Of a DNA stretch of 64,000 bases, positions 1 to 11,210 are shown piece by piece (the first letter of the stretch is position 1; every line of letters begins with the position of its first letter). The translations under genes were made by a program, and so were the position numbers. This stretch comes from Przewalskia tangutica (Eukaryota; Streptophyta; Magnoliopsida; Solanales; Solanaceae). The notes beneath the pieces are model-generated. The model saw only the letters and a program-made list of their open reading frames with translations. It searched no databases and was not told where the DNA came from. The DNA is taken from the NCBI GenBank assembly GCA_029844215.1, contig CM056724.1:75907093-75971092 (forward strand), written 5' to 3'.

Positions 1-188
1 TTACATACTGTAGTAGTATATAAATGAGTATAAGATATAGAAGGATATTAAAGAAGAGAATTGAACTGTAATTACATTGAAGAATATAAAAGAAGAGAAT
101 TGAACTGTACTTACATAGGACTGTTTTTACAGTAGACTTGTGTAGTTTGACGGGTAGGGAAGTGCTGCCCAATTTTCCATAGAATAAA
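1..188 (+). mobile_element. Host LTR H1, left part (interrupted)
   Basis: Internal LTR sequence of the long-LTR gypsy family. It resembles solo LTR S around 51660-51930, including the shared wording just before the break (GCCCAATTTTCC then TAGAATAA). It stops at base 188, where Complex I begins, and continues at 16550. The true start of this LTR lies left of the window. Confidence 0.8.
184..188. repeat. Target site duplication ATAAA, left copy (Complex I)
   Basis: ATAAA directly precedes the TG of the LTR at 189 and is repeated at 16550-16554, directly after the terminal CA. Five-base duplications are usual for Ty3/gypsy integration. Confidence 0.85.
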
Positions 189-574
189 TGTTATACCCCG
201 TATTTTCCAGAGTATGTACGTAAGGACGTACGTAGAAAAGTTTGAGCTTTAAAGTAGGCTAGGGCCGAAATTTTTGTTCACAAGTACCGAAAGGAATCGT
301 TTTTCGACGAAACGTTTTACAAGACTCGCAAAGGGAAAAATACGGCTATGTCATTTATAATTTTTGCGGATTTTTCCGAGAGACGAAACATTTTGGACCA
401 ACGGGAGGGTGACATGTGTCACCCTCATATTGGACATGAGGTTGGGCGGCAAGTGGACGAAAGGGTGGGTCAAAGTTGGTAGGATATTTTGTGTAGTTGG
501 TGTGGTAGATGGATAAGGTGCACTTGGATGAATCCTAGCCCTACACTTGCATAGCACTTGGCTTGATCTTGGCC

Positions 575-604
575 ATTGGTTGGCCATTGGTTGGCCTATA
601 AATA
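575..604 (+). promoter_or_regulatory. LTR-1 core promoter
   Basis: TATAAATA at 597-604, preceded by two inverted CCAAT boxes (ATTGG at 575 and 586). The same arrangement recurs about 410-480 bp from the start of most LTRs here, so it is the likely Pol II promoter at the U3/R border. Confidence 0.7.
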
Positions 605-659
605 CTCCCCTAAGTTGAAGACTTTCTTCATCCCTAAATATTTTCTAAGTGTTAAAATC

Positions 660-830
660 CTCCCCCCCTCTTAGTGAGAGTTCTCGTCCAAGAGCCTACC
701 CCTCCCCCCCTTGAGAAAGCTTTGGCCGAGAGGGTCCCCCCCATTTGTAGTGTTCTAGCCGAGGGGTACCCCCCCTAGCTTAGTTGTTTTCGAGAAATAC
801 CCCTCCCCCTTTGTGGTATAGAAATACTCT
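660..830 (+). other. C-rich transcribed leader of LTR-1
   Basis: Several runs of five to eight C, separated by short spacers and repeats of GGCCGAGAG, lie just downstream of the TATA box. The stretch has no coding potential. It could form G-quadruplexes on the complementary strand. Equivalent tracts exist in every complete LTR of the window. Confidence 0.6.
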
Positions 831-1445
831 TCAAGTATTGTTATAATGCCCTAAATACCTTAGCCCATATACCTTGTAGTACTTTCCAAAGTTACCTCTA
901 TACGTAGAGAGAAAATACTATTATACTTTCCTCACCACAAAAACGAAACCCTAAGGAAAACCTTCATAGTCGGTTGAAGTGTTAAGTAGAAGTGCGTAGA
1001 ACTTCTAAGGGTTGTTGGAGCGGGTTGAGCGCCGAGTAGGAGCTAAACGTCGCCAGATCGACATTTTTACTTGGATAATTTTGGGCTTACCGAGGTAAAT
1101 AATCCTATCCTTCTATTATAATTGGAAATTACATATTGTAGTTGTATAAAGATGAATATAAGATTCATAGAGAATTGAAGCGTAATAGAAGGATATTACG
1201 TAAAAGAATTGAATCGAAATCACATCGGAAGAATATTAGTAGAAGATTAATCTGATTTACATAGATTTGTATTTACTGAGATCGATAACCTTTATTGGTT
1301 GAATGTTCTGCAAGTAGCATGTGCTACTTGGAAGGTGGACAAGGCTAGCCGGGTTATAGCCGTGGAGCGTTTTGCTTATAGTCGATAATCGTCGCGAGGT
1401 ATGTGATTCTTCCTATACTCTTGAGCATGAAGTATTTTAACGGAA

Positions 1446-1703
1446 TATATATATAGTATGAGACGACGTACGTGTGGCAATGTCTTTTGACTTAAGCCTG
1501 AATAATAAGAATCTTGAAATATTTTAAAGGAATATATATATAGTACGGTAGACGTACGTGTGTTAACTGAATGTAGTGTTACAGCAATGTCTTTTGACTT
1601 AAGTTTGAATAATATATATATATAGTAATGCGGTGACGCGTCGTGTGTTAACTGAATGTAGTGTTACGGCAATGTCTTTTGACTTAAGCCTGAATAATAA
1701 AGA
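1446..1703 (+). repeat. Block of about 85-90 bp present three times in LTR-1
   Basis: Three consecutive copies each run from an ATATATATAGTA stretch through GACGTACGTGTG to GCAATGTCTTTTGACTTAAG. The second and third also share GTTAACTGAATGTAGTG. Other LTRs have one copy, so this is a local expansion in LTR-1. Confidence 0.75.
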
Positions 1704-2589
1704 ATCTTGAAGTATTTCAAAAGATTAAGAAACCGTTTTGAAAGAAGAGTAATACTTGGTTTTGAAAACATAAGAGTTATACTAGCTTTATGGGAAGTTA
1801 GGTATAACGTCTTAAGAGTGGTAAAGAGAATGATTTACTGATTTTTAGAAGTTAAGAGACTTGATCTTAAAAGATAAGAGACTTGACTTGAATGAATTAA
1901 TATGAATTTTGTGTGAAACCTCATTCGTGAGTAATGAGTACTTGGTTTTTAAAAGGAGAAATGTTTTACTGATTTCGGAAATCAGAATGAGTATCGACAA
2001 ACCACTGCAGCGTTCATAAAGGAAAATGTATTGAATAATGAAGTATTATTAAAACCAGTAGAAACCTCCATCTGCATAGAAACTAAGATGAGACAAAATG
2101 ATATTACATTTCCTAGATCATGGCTGCTTAATAAGATTGATCATAAACAAGAATAACCTACTCACATATAAGGCATATGTTTTCGCAAAATTGTTTAAAA
2201 GAGAATCATATTCTTAAGTGATTAAGACTATGAACTATGAAACCTTTCTAAAATAAGAGACTTAAGTACTTGAAATTAGGCAAACTTGAACTTAGGGAAA
2301 AGAATGTGGTTACTTGATGTTGAAAAGGAAAGTGTTTGGGTTTACCTAAAAATGTGAGTCACCCTATTTTTATACTACGGGTATCGGGTGACCTTTATAA
2401 AAGGAATGGATCTTTTAAAAAGAATTTAACGTATGTAATACTTTGGGGTCACAACCTGGACTTTGGCCTAAAATAAACTTGAGTTGTGTGTAACTTGCAT
2501 ATGTTTGTGTTTGATAGCCTTGTTGTGCAAATACTGTATTTCTATACCACCGCGTCTCTCGATGGAGGGCCGGCTGATTTGTTATGAAC

Positions 2590-2829
2590 GATTCTTCACC
2601 GAGTCCCATGGGATGGGCCGGGACACGTATTTCATCTGATTCTTCACCGAGTCCCATGGGATGGGCCGGGACACGTATTCCATCTGATTATTCACCGAGT
2701 CCCACGAGATGGGCCGGGACACGTATTTCATCTGATTCTCTACCGAGTCTCATGGGATGGGTCGGGACACGTATTCCACATGATTCTTTACCGAGTCCCA
2801 CGGGATGGGCCGGGACACGTATTCCACAC
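2590..2829 (+). repeat. 48-bp minisatellite, five copies
   Basis: Copies start at 2590, 2638, 2686, 2734 and 2782. The core reads CCGAGTCCCATGGGATGGGC followed by CGGGACACGTATT. Because 48 is a multiple of three, the array translates as a 16-residue repeat. The reading is fortuitous: the array lies inside an LTR and lacks a conserved start or context. Confidence 0.9.
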
Positions 2830-3436
2830 GATTTATACCTGATCACGGCAGCGGTGAGGAAGGAGTTCCACGCACGAGGGATGACTTGAGGCGTGAGTCC
2901 CCGACTTGACATCGCTTTTATGTTGTGAATCGTAGTTTGGTTATCATACATGTCTCCCGCTTTATATAGACTATTATGATTTCATTTACGCTTTTTACGA
3001 TTTCACATACTTGGTACTGATCGACCTCCTTGGGCCGCGTTTACGCCGCAGAAGTACATCTACCGTCGATCCTCGTTAGGATCACATTTCAGCGTATTGG
3101 GAAGCTGCTCTTCTGAGGCTTATCTTTTGGTATGTTACCACGAGTGCAGTAGGTTCTTGTACATTCGTGGTATGGCAGGCCCCGTCGTCATAGTGGTTGT
3201 ATAAATCTTAGAGGTCTGTAGCACTGTTGTGGGCAGGGTTGTAAGGATTAAACTGTTCAACTTTGTAATTATTTATATATATGCCGAAAGGCGATTTTCT
3301 CTCAGGTAAAATGTGTCTCATTTCACATTTTGTTTCATGTATTGTTTTTATGTTCCGCTGATTACTCTGATGTATGACTACTTGGGTGTCCGGGTAAGGC
3401 ACCAGTCACGGGCCCGGGTTCGGGTCGTGACAAAAG

Positions 3437-3448
3437 TGGTATCAGAGC
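3437..3448 (+). promoter_or_regulatory. Primer-binding site (initiator tRNA-Met)
   Basis: TGGTATCAGAGC begins four bases after the LTR end. This is the standard plant gypsy PBS complementary to the 3' end of initiator tRNA-Met, and it is intact here. It fixes the orientation and the LTR/internal boundary. Confidence 0.93.
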
Positions 3449-3640
3449 AGTTAATCCTCGGAAAGTGTCTACAGACCGTGTCTAGTAGAGTCTTGATTAT
3501 CGGTGTGTTGTGCACCACATCTATAATCAGGAGGCTATAGGACATTTAGGATTGGTTTCCATTCTTCTCATTCTGAGATCGTGCCTTAGAGCCGTGTGAT
3601 AAGTTGGACCCCTCTGACGTATTCCTTTCCTTTACGATTA

Positions 3641-4864
3641 TGTCTCCGCAGAGGCAACCCGCCCGTGGCGGCAAGGCAAGAGGAGCTGTGAGTAGAGCAC
3701 GGAGGGTTACCAGGGCAGAGGCCCAGTCGTTACCTGAGATAGTGCTTCCGACGGCGAGTTTTGCGACGCCGGCAGAGTTTAGAGCCGCAGCAGTGGCTGC
3801 TGAGACTACAGTACCTGAGCCTCCAGTCCCACAGCCTGGAGCAGATGAGATGGGGTACAAGGAGATGGCGCCATCGCCGTGGTCGTGGCCGAGATATGAG
3901 AGAGGCCGGACGCAGCAGTTCGCCCCAGTAGCACCGTAGTTCACCCCGAGCGCAGTTTGAGACTACGGGACTTTCTGAGTTGTAGCCCGCCAGTGTTCTA
4001 TGGATCGAGCGCTGAGGATGACCCTCAGGAGTTTATCCGACAGCTACAGCGGATCATGAGAGTGATCGAGTCTCGAGGCGCAGTCGGTGGTATTGGTTCG
4101 CATCACCGCGTGATACCGCAATGATCGGTTTGATTCGTGGGAGCTGTCCCGGGGAGAGCATGCACTTCCAGCCGTTTGGGACGAGTTCTCAAGGGCTTTT
4201 CTTGCACATTTCTTGCCCCCACAGATGAGGAGGGCTCGGGCCGACAGATTTTTGACGTTGAGGCAGGACGGGCGGACGGTTAGAGAGTACAATGTGGAGT
4301 TCGACTCATTAGCTCGGTATGTTCCCGCTGTAGTAGCTGATATGGAGGACAGAGTACACCGCTACGTCACCGGGCTAGATGATTACTTGGCAGAGGCTTG
4401 TACGGGTGTAGCTCTTCAGCCGGGCATGGACATTGCCCGCATGCAAGCCCATGCACTAGGATGTGAGGCACGGAGAGGTCGACGGAATGACCAGGATCAG
4501 CAGAAGAGGGCCAGAACAGCAGGGTCCTTTGGTAACTTTCGAGGCGGGCCGCCTCAGCAGCAGACTAGTTATGTACCTCCGCCAGTGCAGAGTGGTCCTC
4601 CACAGTCTTCAGGACGTTCGGGGTATTCGAGCCGGTGAGGCTCCGTGGCTTCAGTTCACAGATATACATGGGTTCTAGCCAGTCGGGTTCAGGTTTTCCT
4701 CAGTGTGCACGATGTGGCAGACGTCATCCCGGGGAATGTCGTCTTTTTACTGGTGCTTGTTTTTCCTGCGGCCGTCAGGGCCATATGACGAGAAACTGTC
4801 CTAATAGGAAGGATGCAGGCAGAATGACTCACCACCGGTCAAGCGTGTTCATCGCCTTTCTATA
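3641..4864 (+). pseudogene. gag: gag polyprotein remnant, Ty3/gypsy (best preserved copy)
   Basis: Gag packages the element RNA into virus-like particles. The start at 3641 opens a basic, Pro/Ala-rich N-terminus (MSPQRQPARGG) that stops at 3937. In another frame, 3960-4640 gives the gag core: PPVFYGSSAEDDPQEFIRQL, then WDEFSRAFLAHFLPPQMRRA, FLTLRQDGRTVREYNVEFDS and MEDRVHRYVTGL. This is the retrotransposon gag signature, followed by a Gln/Pro/Ser-rich linker. A third frame encodes two zinc knuckles at 4704-4799 (CARCGRRHPGEC and CFSCGRQGHMTRNC). At least two frame changes and a stop near 4113 break the reading. Some may be sequencing errors, since the residues on either side are well conserved. 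Nothing recognisable as protease follows. Confidence 0.85.
4704..4799 (+). other. Paired zinc knuckles of gag
   Basis: The first motif has spacing C-x2-C-x3-H-x3-C. The second has the canonical C-x2-C-x4-H-x4-C. CCHC knuckles bind the packaging signal in genomic RNA. The equivalent stretch is degraded in internal 2 and R3 and deleted in both B-type internal regions. Confidence 0.8.
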
Positions 4865-5599
4865 GCATACTGCGCAGGCGTGCCTATGATTAGAGTGGAG
4901 GGGTAGATTCAGGTATATCTTTAACCCTCTAGATATTGGTATGCATGATATGATGACCTTATTATTGTGTGTTATGTACGGATAGCGTTATGTTGGTTAT
5001 GAGTTAGAAAGCATGGTTAGTTGAAAGGATATGTATGGGGGCATGGAAAGTGTGAACCTTAGAATATTTCATGTTGAGACCTTAGATGTAAGGTCATCTT
5101 GAATAAAAGATTTTACGGTTAGTCTTTGTTGAAATACTTGGTTTGCGTATAAATGTGTTGTGGGATAAGTCCATGGGTAGTGTGAGATGGAAGTGGTAGC
5201 TTTCATGACGTGAATTAGTAAGATTGTTCCGCATCAGGGAACAAGAAGTTTGGCGCGATTTGGGGTCGGGTCAAGGACCATTCGCGGGTCAACCCAGAAC
5301 TTCGGATTGAGGTGGGGTCAACTCGAGGTGGTCCCGCGGTGGTAGGTCACGGGTGCTAGGCCCAGGTTTGGGTAGCCATCGTACGAGTTCGTGGAAGCGT
5401 TCGACCGGAATTCGGGCCGATGAGGTCAGCCCATCTTGTCCTTGATCGGGTATTTACTCGTGAGGTTATGCGCGAGATGTTACATCGGGAAGGTGGTAAG
5501 GTCGCACGAGGGGCCTACTTTCACCTTAAGACAGACAGTGAAGCCCAGGTTATGGCTATTTCTTTTTCTGGAGGTTTTACCAGGCAGGGTTAGGAACTC
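4865..5599 (+). other. Non-coding internal stretch replacing most of pol
   Basis: No frame shows protease, reverse transcriptase or RNase H motifs. Homologous stretches lie at the same place in internal 2 (about 11200-12000), both B-type internals (31412-32090 and 37287-37950) and R3 (about 62900-63650). The loss of pol is therefore inherited by the family and not private to this copy. The middle has repeated GTCGGGTC and GGGTCAACCC words. Confidence 0.65.
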
Positions 5600-5960
5600 A
5601 GATGAGTCTTAGTATCGCAATCGCCTTCGGGCCCGTGTTTGGATTTCGTGGTATTGTAGCGAGTATTCGCCTCTTGGTTGAGTGTGTATTATAATAGCTA
5701 CCATATCGATTCGGATATCGCCTTATGACGCCTTGTAGGGCGGAAGTGTAGGTTGCCATCGGTTGGTTCGAGGTTGGCAAAGTTCGATAGTTGGTCCGCA
5801 CTTGATCCACAGGATGTGGATAAGTTGAAGCTTATCCGGAGGGGTTATCGCAGCTCGCCGAAACAGAAGTCGATGCGGATAATTGGCGTCGACACTTGGA
5901 GTTCAGCCGACTGGTCTTGAAGGTATCACCGGAAGGGCGTGATGAGATTTTGGAAACTAA
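5600..5960 (+). pseudogene. Integrase C-terminal remnant, internal 1
   Basis: Around 5715-5750 the DNA reads in broken frames as the region just after the integrase core of plant gypsy elements (Tyr/Phe-Glu/Asp-Ala-Leu, stop, Gly-Arg-Lys-Cys). A stop replaces the usual Tyr codon. The catalytic core is absent. Unlike the other copies, no GPY/F-type stretch is readable before the purine tract, so this copy has a further deletion. Confidence 0.5.
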
Positions 5961-6124
5961 AGAAATGACGTAAATGTGGTAAGTTTATTAGGAAGAACTC
6001 GAGTATACGGCGAGGTAATGACGAGCAAGGGAAGGAACAAACATGCGTTATTTTTGTGGCCATGTGTGGCATTGGCAACTTGTTTATGTTAAGAAGGACT
6101 TCATCGTTATCCGCTTTGAGAAGG

Positions 6125-6153
6125 AACATTCGACGAATGTTTCTCGAGGAGAA
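6125..6153 (+). promoter_or_regulatory. Hairpin and polypurine tract before LTR-1'
   Basis: An inverted repeat (AACATTCG and CGAATGTT) is followed by a short purine tract ending GAGGAGAA directly before the next LTR. The purine tract primes plus-strand DNA synthesis. This copy is shorter than the others. Confidence 0.7.
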
Positions 6154-6612
6154 TGTTATACCCGTATTTTCCAGAGTATGCACGTGGGACGACGTAGAAA
6201 AGTTTGAGCTTTAAAGTAGGCTAGGCCGAAATTTTTGTTCACAAGTACCGAAGGAATCGCTTTTTCGACGAAACGCTTTACAAGACTCGAAGGGAAAATA
6301 CGGCTATGTCATTTATAATTTTTGCGGATTTTTCCGAGAGACGAAACATTTTGGGACCAACGAGGCGACACGTGTCACCTCATATCGACGTGAGGTTGGG
6401 CGGCAAGTGGACGAAAGGGTGGGTCAAAGTTGGTAGGATATTTTGTGTAGTTGGTGTGGTAGATGGATAAGGTGCACTTGGATGAATCCTAGCCCTACAC
6501 TTGCATAGCACTTGGCTTGATCTTGGCCATTGGTTGGCCATTGGTTGGCCTATAAATACTCCCCTAAGTTGAAGACTTTCTTCATCCCTAAATATTTTCT
6601 AAGTGTTAAAAT
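6154..6612 (+). mobile_element. LTR-1', first 459 bp of the outer 3' LTR
   Basis: Near identical to 189-660, including the TATA box (6551-6558). It is broken off at AAGTGTTAAAAT, where LTR-2 begins. The rest of this LTR survives only as the last 300 bp of the chimeric LTR ending at 16549. Confidence 0.85.
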
Positions 6613-9600
6613 TGTTATACCCCGTAGTTGCAGGGTATGTTAGTGAGGGCGTACGTATGAGAGTACGGCAGAAATTTTGAAAAGAAAGAAAGATGTGAGT
6701 TTTCGACGGAAAAGTTTCCGGTTTTTGTGAAGAAAAAGGTTCGTTAATGGGAATTGGATTCCCAGATTTGGTTTTTGGACTTCATAGATTATATTAGAAT
6801 TTTGGGATTTTATTTTCGGAAATGGTCACGTGGGGCCCACGGGAGAAATTTACGGTTTTGTGGGGCCGGCTTTGTTTTTGAGATTTCCGGGATTTTGAAT
6901 ATTTTCGGAAGACGAAATATTTTGGACGAATCGGGGGGCGACACGTGTCACCCCCATGTGGCACCCTTGGCCGAAAGTTCTTTGTGCACAACACCCGGTT
7001 AGAGTCGTTTTTCGACGAAACGTTTTACATAACTTGCGAAGGAAAATTCCGCTATGTCATTTTTATTTTTCGGATTTTTCCGAGAGACGAACGTGTTGGA
7101 CCAACAAGAGGGCGCCACTTGGCACCCTCTCAGTGGACCTATGGGCGGTAATGAGCCGAATTGAGTGTAGTTGGTAGGATATTTTGTGTGTTGATTGATA
7201 AAGTGGGACCCACACACACTTGTCCCAATCTTGGCCTTACACTTGCTATGCACTTGGCATGATCTTGGCCGTTGGTTGGCCTTGCTTGTCCTATAAATAC
7301 CCCTAAGTTTGAAGACTTCTTCATCCATTCCTATATTTCCTAAGTCTAAAATTCCTCCTCCCCAGTGTGGTATTTAGTCCAACACCCCTCTCCCCTTTGA
7401 GGCCTTGTGGCCGAGAGCTCCTTCCCCTCGTCGAGAGTACCCCTCAGTGGGTAGGCCGAGGGGTATACACCCCCCCCCTTGTGGTGTTGTCGCGTATATA
7501 GACCCCCCTCTTGGTAGAAATACTCTCAAAAGTATTGTTACTATACCCAAATTACCTTAGTCGTATACCTTGTAGTATTCCAAAGATACCTCTATACGTA
7601 GAGCCCGGAAATACTACCGTATGTCCTTTTTGTCTCAAACCAAAACCCTAAGGAAAATCTCCATAGTTAGTTGGAGTATTAAGAAGAAGTTGCGTAGAAC
7701 TTCTAAGGGTTGTTTGGAGCGGGTTGGAGCACTCGGAGTAGGAGCTAAGCGTTGCTAAGGATCGACATCTATACTTGGATAATTATGGGCTTATCGAGGT
7801 AATTATCTTGTCCCCCTATTGTAATTGGAAATTACATGTTGTAAGATTATATAGTTGAAGTATACTATATATAGAATGAACCTAGCTTATGGCAATGTCT
7901 TTTGACAAGCCCAATATAAAGAAAGAGAATCAAATGTAATTACATAGATCAGACATGAGACTTGTGTAGCATTCGTGAAGTAGAATTGTACACGCCGGTT
8001 AGATGTATAAACCCCACGGTTGGCTTGATAGCCACTCGATAGAGAGAGATTTACGATTGCGGGAGGTGTCTGCCGAATTTTACGTAGAATGTTCTACGAT
8101 TAGACCTAGATGTTAATGTCGCTTGTGGCCTTATAGGTTGAAGTACTATGCGTGGCGCGATCTACTTGGCTTAAGGAGTAGCCGACGGTTTGAGGTACTG
8201 AGCGCTTGCTATTAGTCGATAATCGTCGCGAGGTATGTGAACCTCTTCCTACCTTTTCTAGCATGATATGTGTATAACTATGTAGTACGGTAGACGCATA
8301 TGTGTAAAATGCTTTGTGGTTTTAAAAGGTAACCGACTTGATGTGTGATAATAAAGAAGAGTTATACTAGCTTTATGGGAAGTTAGGTATAACGCTTTAA
8401 GAGAGGTAAAGAGAATGGTTTATCGATTTTAAAAGTTAAGAGGCTTAATCTTAAAAGATAAGAGACTTAACTTGTTTTACTTAGTAATTAACATTTTGTT
8501 AAAAATGTTGTAAAACCTCATTCGCGAGTAATGAGTACTTGATTTTAAAAGCAATAATGTTTTATCGATTTCGAAATCGTAATAAGTGTCGAACAAACCA
8601 CAAAGGCGCTAATAAAGGAAAATGTTTTGACTAATAATGTATTAGTAAAACCAAGAGAAACTTCCATCCGCATAGAAACTAAGATGAGACAAAATGATGT
8701 TACATTTCCTAGATCATGGTCGCTTAAATAAGATTGTTATAAACAAGAATAACCTACTCACGTATCGTATATATTTCTCAAATTGCTTTTAAAGGAGAAT
8801 TATATCATTAAGTGATTAAAATTATGAACTACGAAACCTTTCGAAAATGAGAAACTTGAGTAATTGAAATTAGGCAAACTTGAAACATTTGGAAAAGAAT
8901 GTTGTTACTTGATTTTACGAAGAGAAGTGTTTTGATTTACTTCAAAAGATAATCACTCTATTTTCATATACTACGGGTATTGTGTGACTTTTGTAAACGT
9001 AACGTATCTTTTAAAAGATAATGTATGAAGTACTTTGGGAATAGATACCCGATCTTGTTAATCATATATTAGAATGTACCTTGTGTGTATAACTTGATTG
9101 TGTTGGTTTGTGATAGCCTTGTAATACTTTCTTGTTGATTTGATAAGTAAACATGCTAGGATGCTACGTGTGTTAGTATCTTGTGGTGTTTTATGTAAAG
9201 GGGGTTTTCCCTCGACTGCGCTTAAAGTTGTTTGACTCTCAGCCGTTATGTTGGTATTGTACCACTCACCTTGACTTGTTTCCGGAGGTTGCCGCCTCCG
9301 ATGCGGGTAGACTCAGCGATGCAGGACCATGATTCGAGAATACCTCACGCGGTCCGTGGATCCATGCGAACTACGGAGTTCCGTGTTAGTTTGCGGCCCT
9401 TGTGGTCACGCGGTCTTTGTGGCGCTACGCGATCGCGAGTCCGTGACGACGCCGGAGTAGCTACCGACGCGAGGAATACCTCACGCGGGCCTATGAGGTT
9501 GGCCTACGCGAGCTACGGAGAGTTCTGTGGCTAGACGCGACATTTGATCATCGGGCGAGTGACCGCTTTGATCATGTGACGGTGCAGACAGATATCATGA

Positions 9601-10342
9601 TACGATTTATGACCGTTAGTACCGGGTGTTAGTAGTCGGTTATGCCTTCGCACTTACCTGCATCGTTTTATTAGGACACAGTGGGACACGTGTTCATGTG
9701 TATTTCTTGGTGCTTTTATATCATAAACTGACGGCAGTGAGGAAGGTATTCCACGGGCATGATTGATGTTATGGGCGTGAGACCCATAGTTACATTTGAG
9801 TGATGACTTTGAGGGCGTGAGTCCCTGACTTGACATACGATCGCTTATTTATCAGGAATCGTAGTTTGGTTATCATACATGTCTCCCGCTTTATAGACTA
9901 TTATGATTTCATTTACGATTTTCGCCACATACTTGGTACTTGTAATCGACTCCTTCGGGGTTGCGTTCATGCCGCAGTAAAGGTACACCGTTGTTGATCC
10001 TCGCCTAGTGGTCACGTCAACAGATGGAATCTCCGCTTTCTCGAGGCTTATCATGGTATAGTCCCTGTCGTTGTGGTATTTACATTCAGGGTATGGCGGG
10101 CCCCGTCCCGCCATTGTTGTCGATCATTCTTGAGGTCCGTAGTACCGCTGCAGGCGTAGTCAGAATGGACGAATCGTCGGTTTTAAATTGATTTATATAT
10201 ATATGCCGTAAGGCAAGTTTTCTCGAACTATTGTTTCATACTTCTTGTTATTTCATGTTATCGTCTTATGTTCCACTGATTACTGATGTTGTATCACTAG
10301 GGTGCCCGGTAAGACACTACCACGCCCGGTTCGGTCGTGACA
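6613..10342 (+). mobile_element. LTR-2, 5' LTR of the inner element of Complex I
   Basis: Starts TGTTATACCCCGTAGTTGC and ends GGTCGTGACA, 3730 bp, followed by a damaged PBS. TATA box at 7292-7299, C-rich leader about 7345-7520. Region 9300-9540 carries diverged copies of the ATGCGAGGAATACCTCATGC module seen across the window. The subfamily differs from LTR-1 throughout and especially in the last 300 bp. Confidence 0.88.
7292..7299 (+). promoter_or_regulatory. LTR-2 TATA box
   Basis: TATAAATA with TTGGTTGGCC upstream, at the same relative position as in LTR-1. Confidence 0.65.
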
Positions 10343-10346
10343 AAAG

Positions 10347-10359
10347 TGGTATCGTGAGC
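10347..10359 (+). promoter_or_regulatory. Damaged primer-binding site, internal 2
   Basis: TGGTATCGTGAGC stands where the family has TGGTATCAGAGC. The CAG is scrambled to CGTG while both flanks are intact. It is either inactivating or a sequence error of the kind seen at many CAG sites here. Confidence 0.75.
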
Positions 10360-10548
10360 GCTTAATCCTCGGAAAGTGTCTACGCACCGTATCCTAGAAG
10401 TCTTGATTATCGGTGTGTTGTGCACCACACCAATAATCATGAGGCAATAGGGTATTTATGATTGGTTTCCATTCTTCTAATTCACAGATCGTGCCTTAGA
10501 GCCGCGGTGATAAGTCGACCCTCCGACGTATTTCTTTCCCTTACCGCT

Positions 10549-11210
10549 ATGCCTCCGTAAGGCAACCCGCCCAGAGGGCAAGGCAACGGCGAGCCGCGAG
10601 CAGAGTCTGAGGGTTACGAGGGCACAGTGCTCAACCATCACCCGAGTTAGGTGCTTCGTCGGGAGTTATGCTACGTCACCAATTTCAAAGATAGTTTAGC
10701 ACTACGGCAGCCTCACCGCGCCATGACATTTGAACCTTCGCCCACGACCGAAACAGAGAATATAGATTGCGAAGAGACAACCTCACATTAGCTATGGATT
10801 TGGCTACCAGAGAGTATACCGATGTACCGCGAGTCTTGATGAATATCTTAGTGGTTGTGCGAGAGTAATTCTTGATTAGGCTCGAGCATGGCCTCGTACG
10901 GCTTCAGGCGCGCAGGCCAAGAAACGTAGATCAACGGGTTAACGGGCGACAGCAGGCAGGCCAGAGAAGGTCCTTTGGTAACTTTCGAGGCAAGTCGCCA
11001 CCACAGATTAGATATGCACCTCCGCCGGCAGAGTGGTCTTCCACGGATTTCGTGGATGTTCGGGTACGCAGGAGTTGGTCGAACTCCGTGGCTTCCGTTC
11101 ACATGTGGCGATGTCATCCCGGGAATATCGTTTTTTAGATGGTACTTGTTGTACGGCGACCGCCGTGGTCTGATGTCAAGAAGAGTGTCCTAGTAGGAGG
11201 ACTTAGCCTT
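10549..11210 (+). pseudogene. gag: gag remnant, internal 2
   Basis: The start codon context matches the gag start of the other copies (ATGCCTCCG), but a stop follows as the fourth codon. Downstream, TCCTTTGGTAACTTTCGAGG (10970-10989) matches the Gly-Ser-Phe-Gly-Asn-Phe linker of the better copy. The zinc knuckle stretch (about 11100-11180) keeps CATCCCGGGAA wording but no intact CCHC. It is heavily decayed or heavily error-laden. Confidence 0.65.

Larger units (their letters stand above)
189..3432 (+). mobile_element. LTR-1, 5' LTR of the outer element of Complex I
   Basis: Starts TGTTATACCCCG and ends GGGTCGTGACA, with a PBS four bases later. Length is 3244 bp. It holds a TATA box near 597, a C-rich leader (660-830), an AT-rich middle with a triplicated block (1446-1703), and a 48-bp minisatellite (2590-2829). 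The partial copy at 6154-6612 is near identical over its length, so the two are the LTR pair of one element. Confidence 0.9.

Noticed and set aside
2584..2889. A repeat protein encoded by the 48-bp array
   Set aside because: Both strands are open only because the unit is 48 bp. It is inside an LTR and the reading ends with ordinary LTR text.
3437..3448. A tRNA gene near the primer-binding sites
   Set aside because: Only the 12-base complement to the tRNA 3' end is present. No tRNA fold, A box or B box is seen around any PBS.
5600..5960. A chromodomain after integrase
   Set aside because: The position is right in internals 2, B and B' but I could not read the conserved aromatic residues in any frame. 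The chromovirus assignment is left open.
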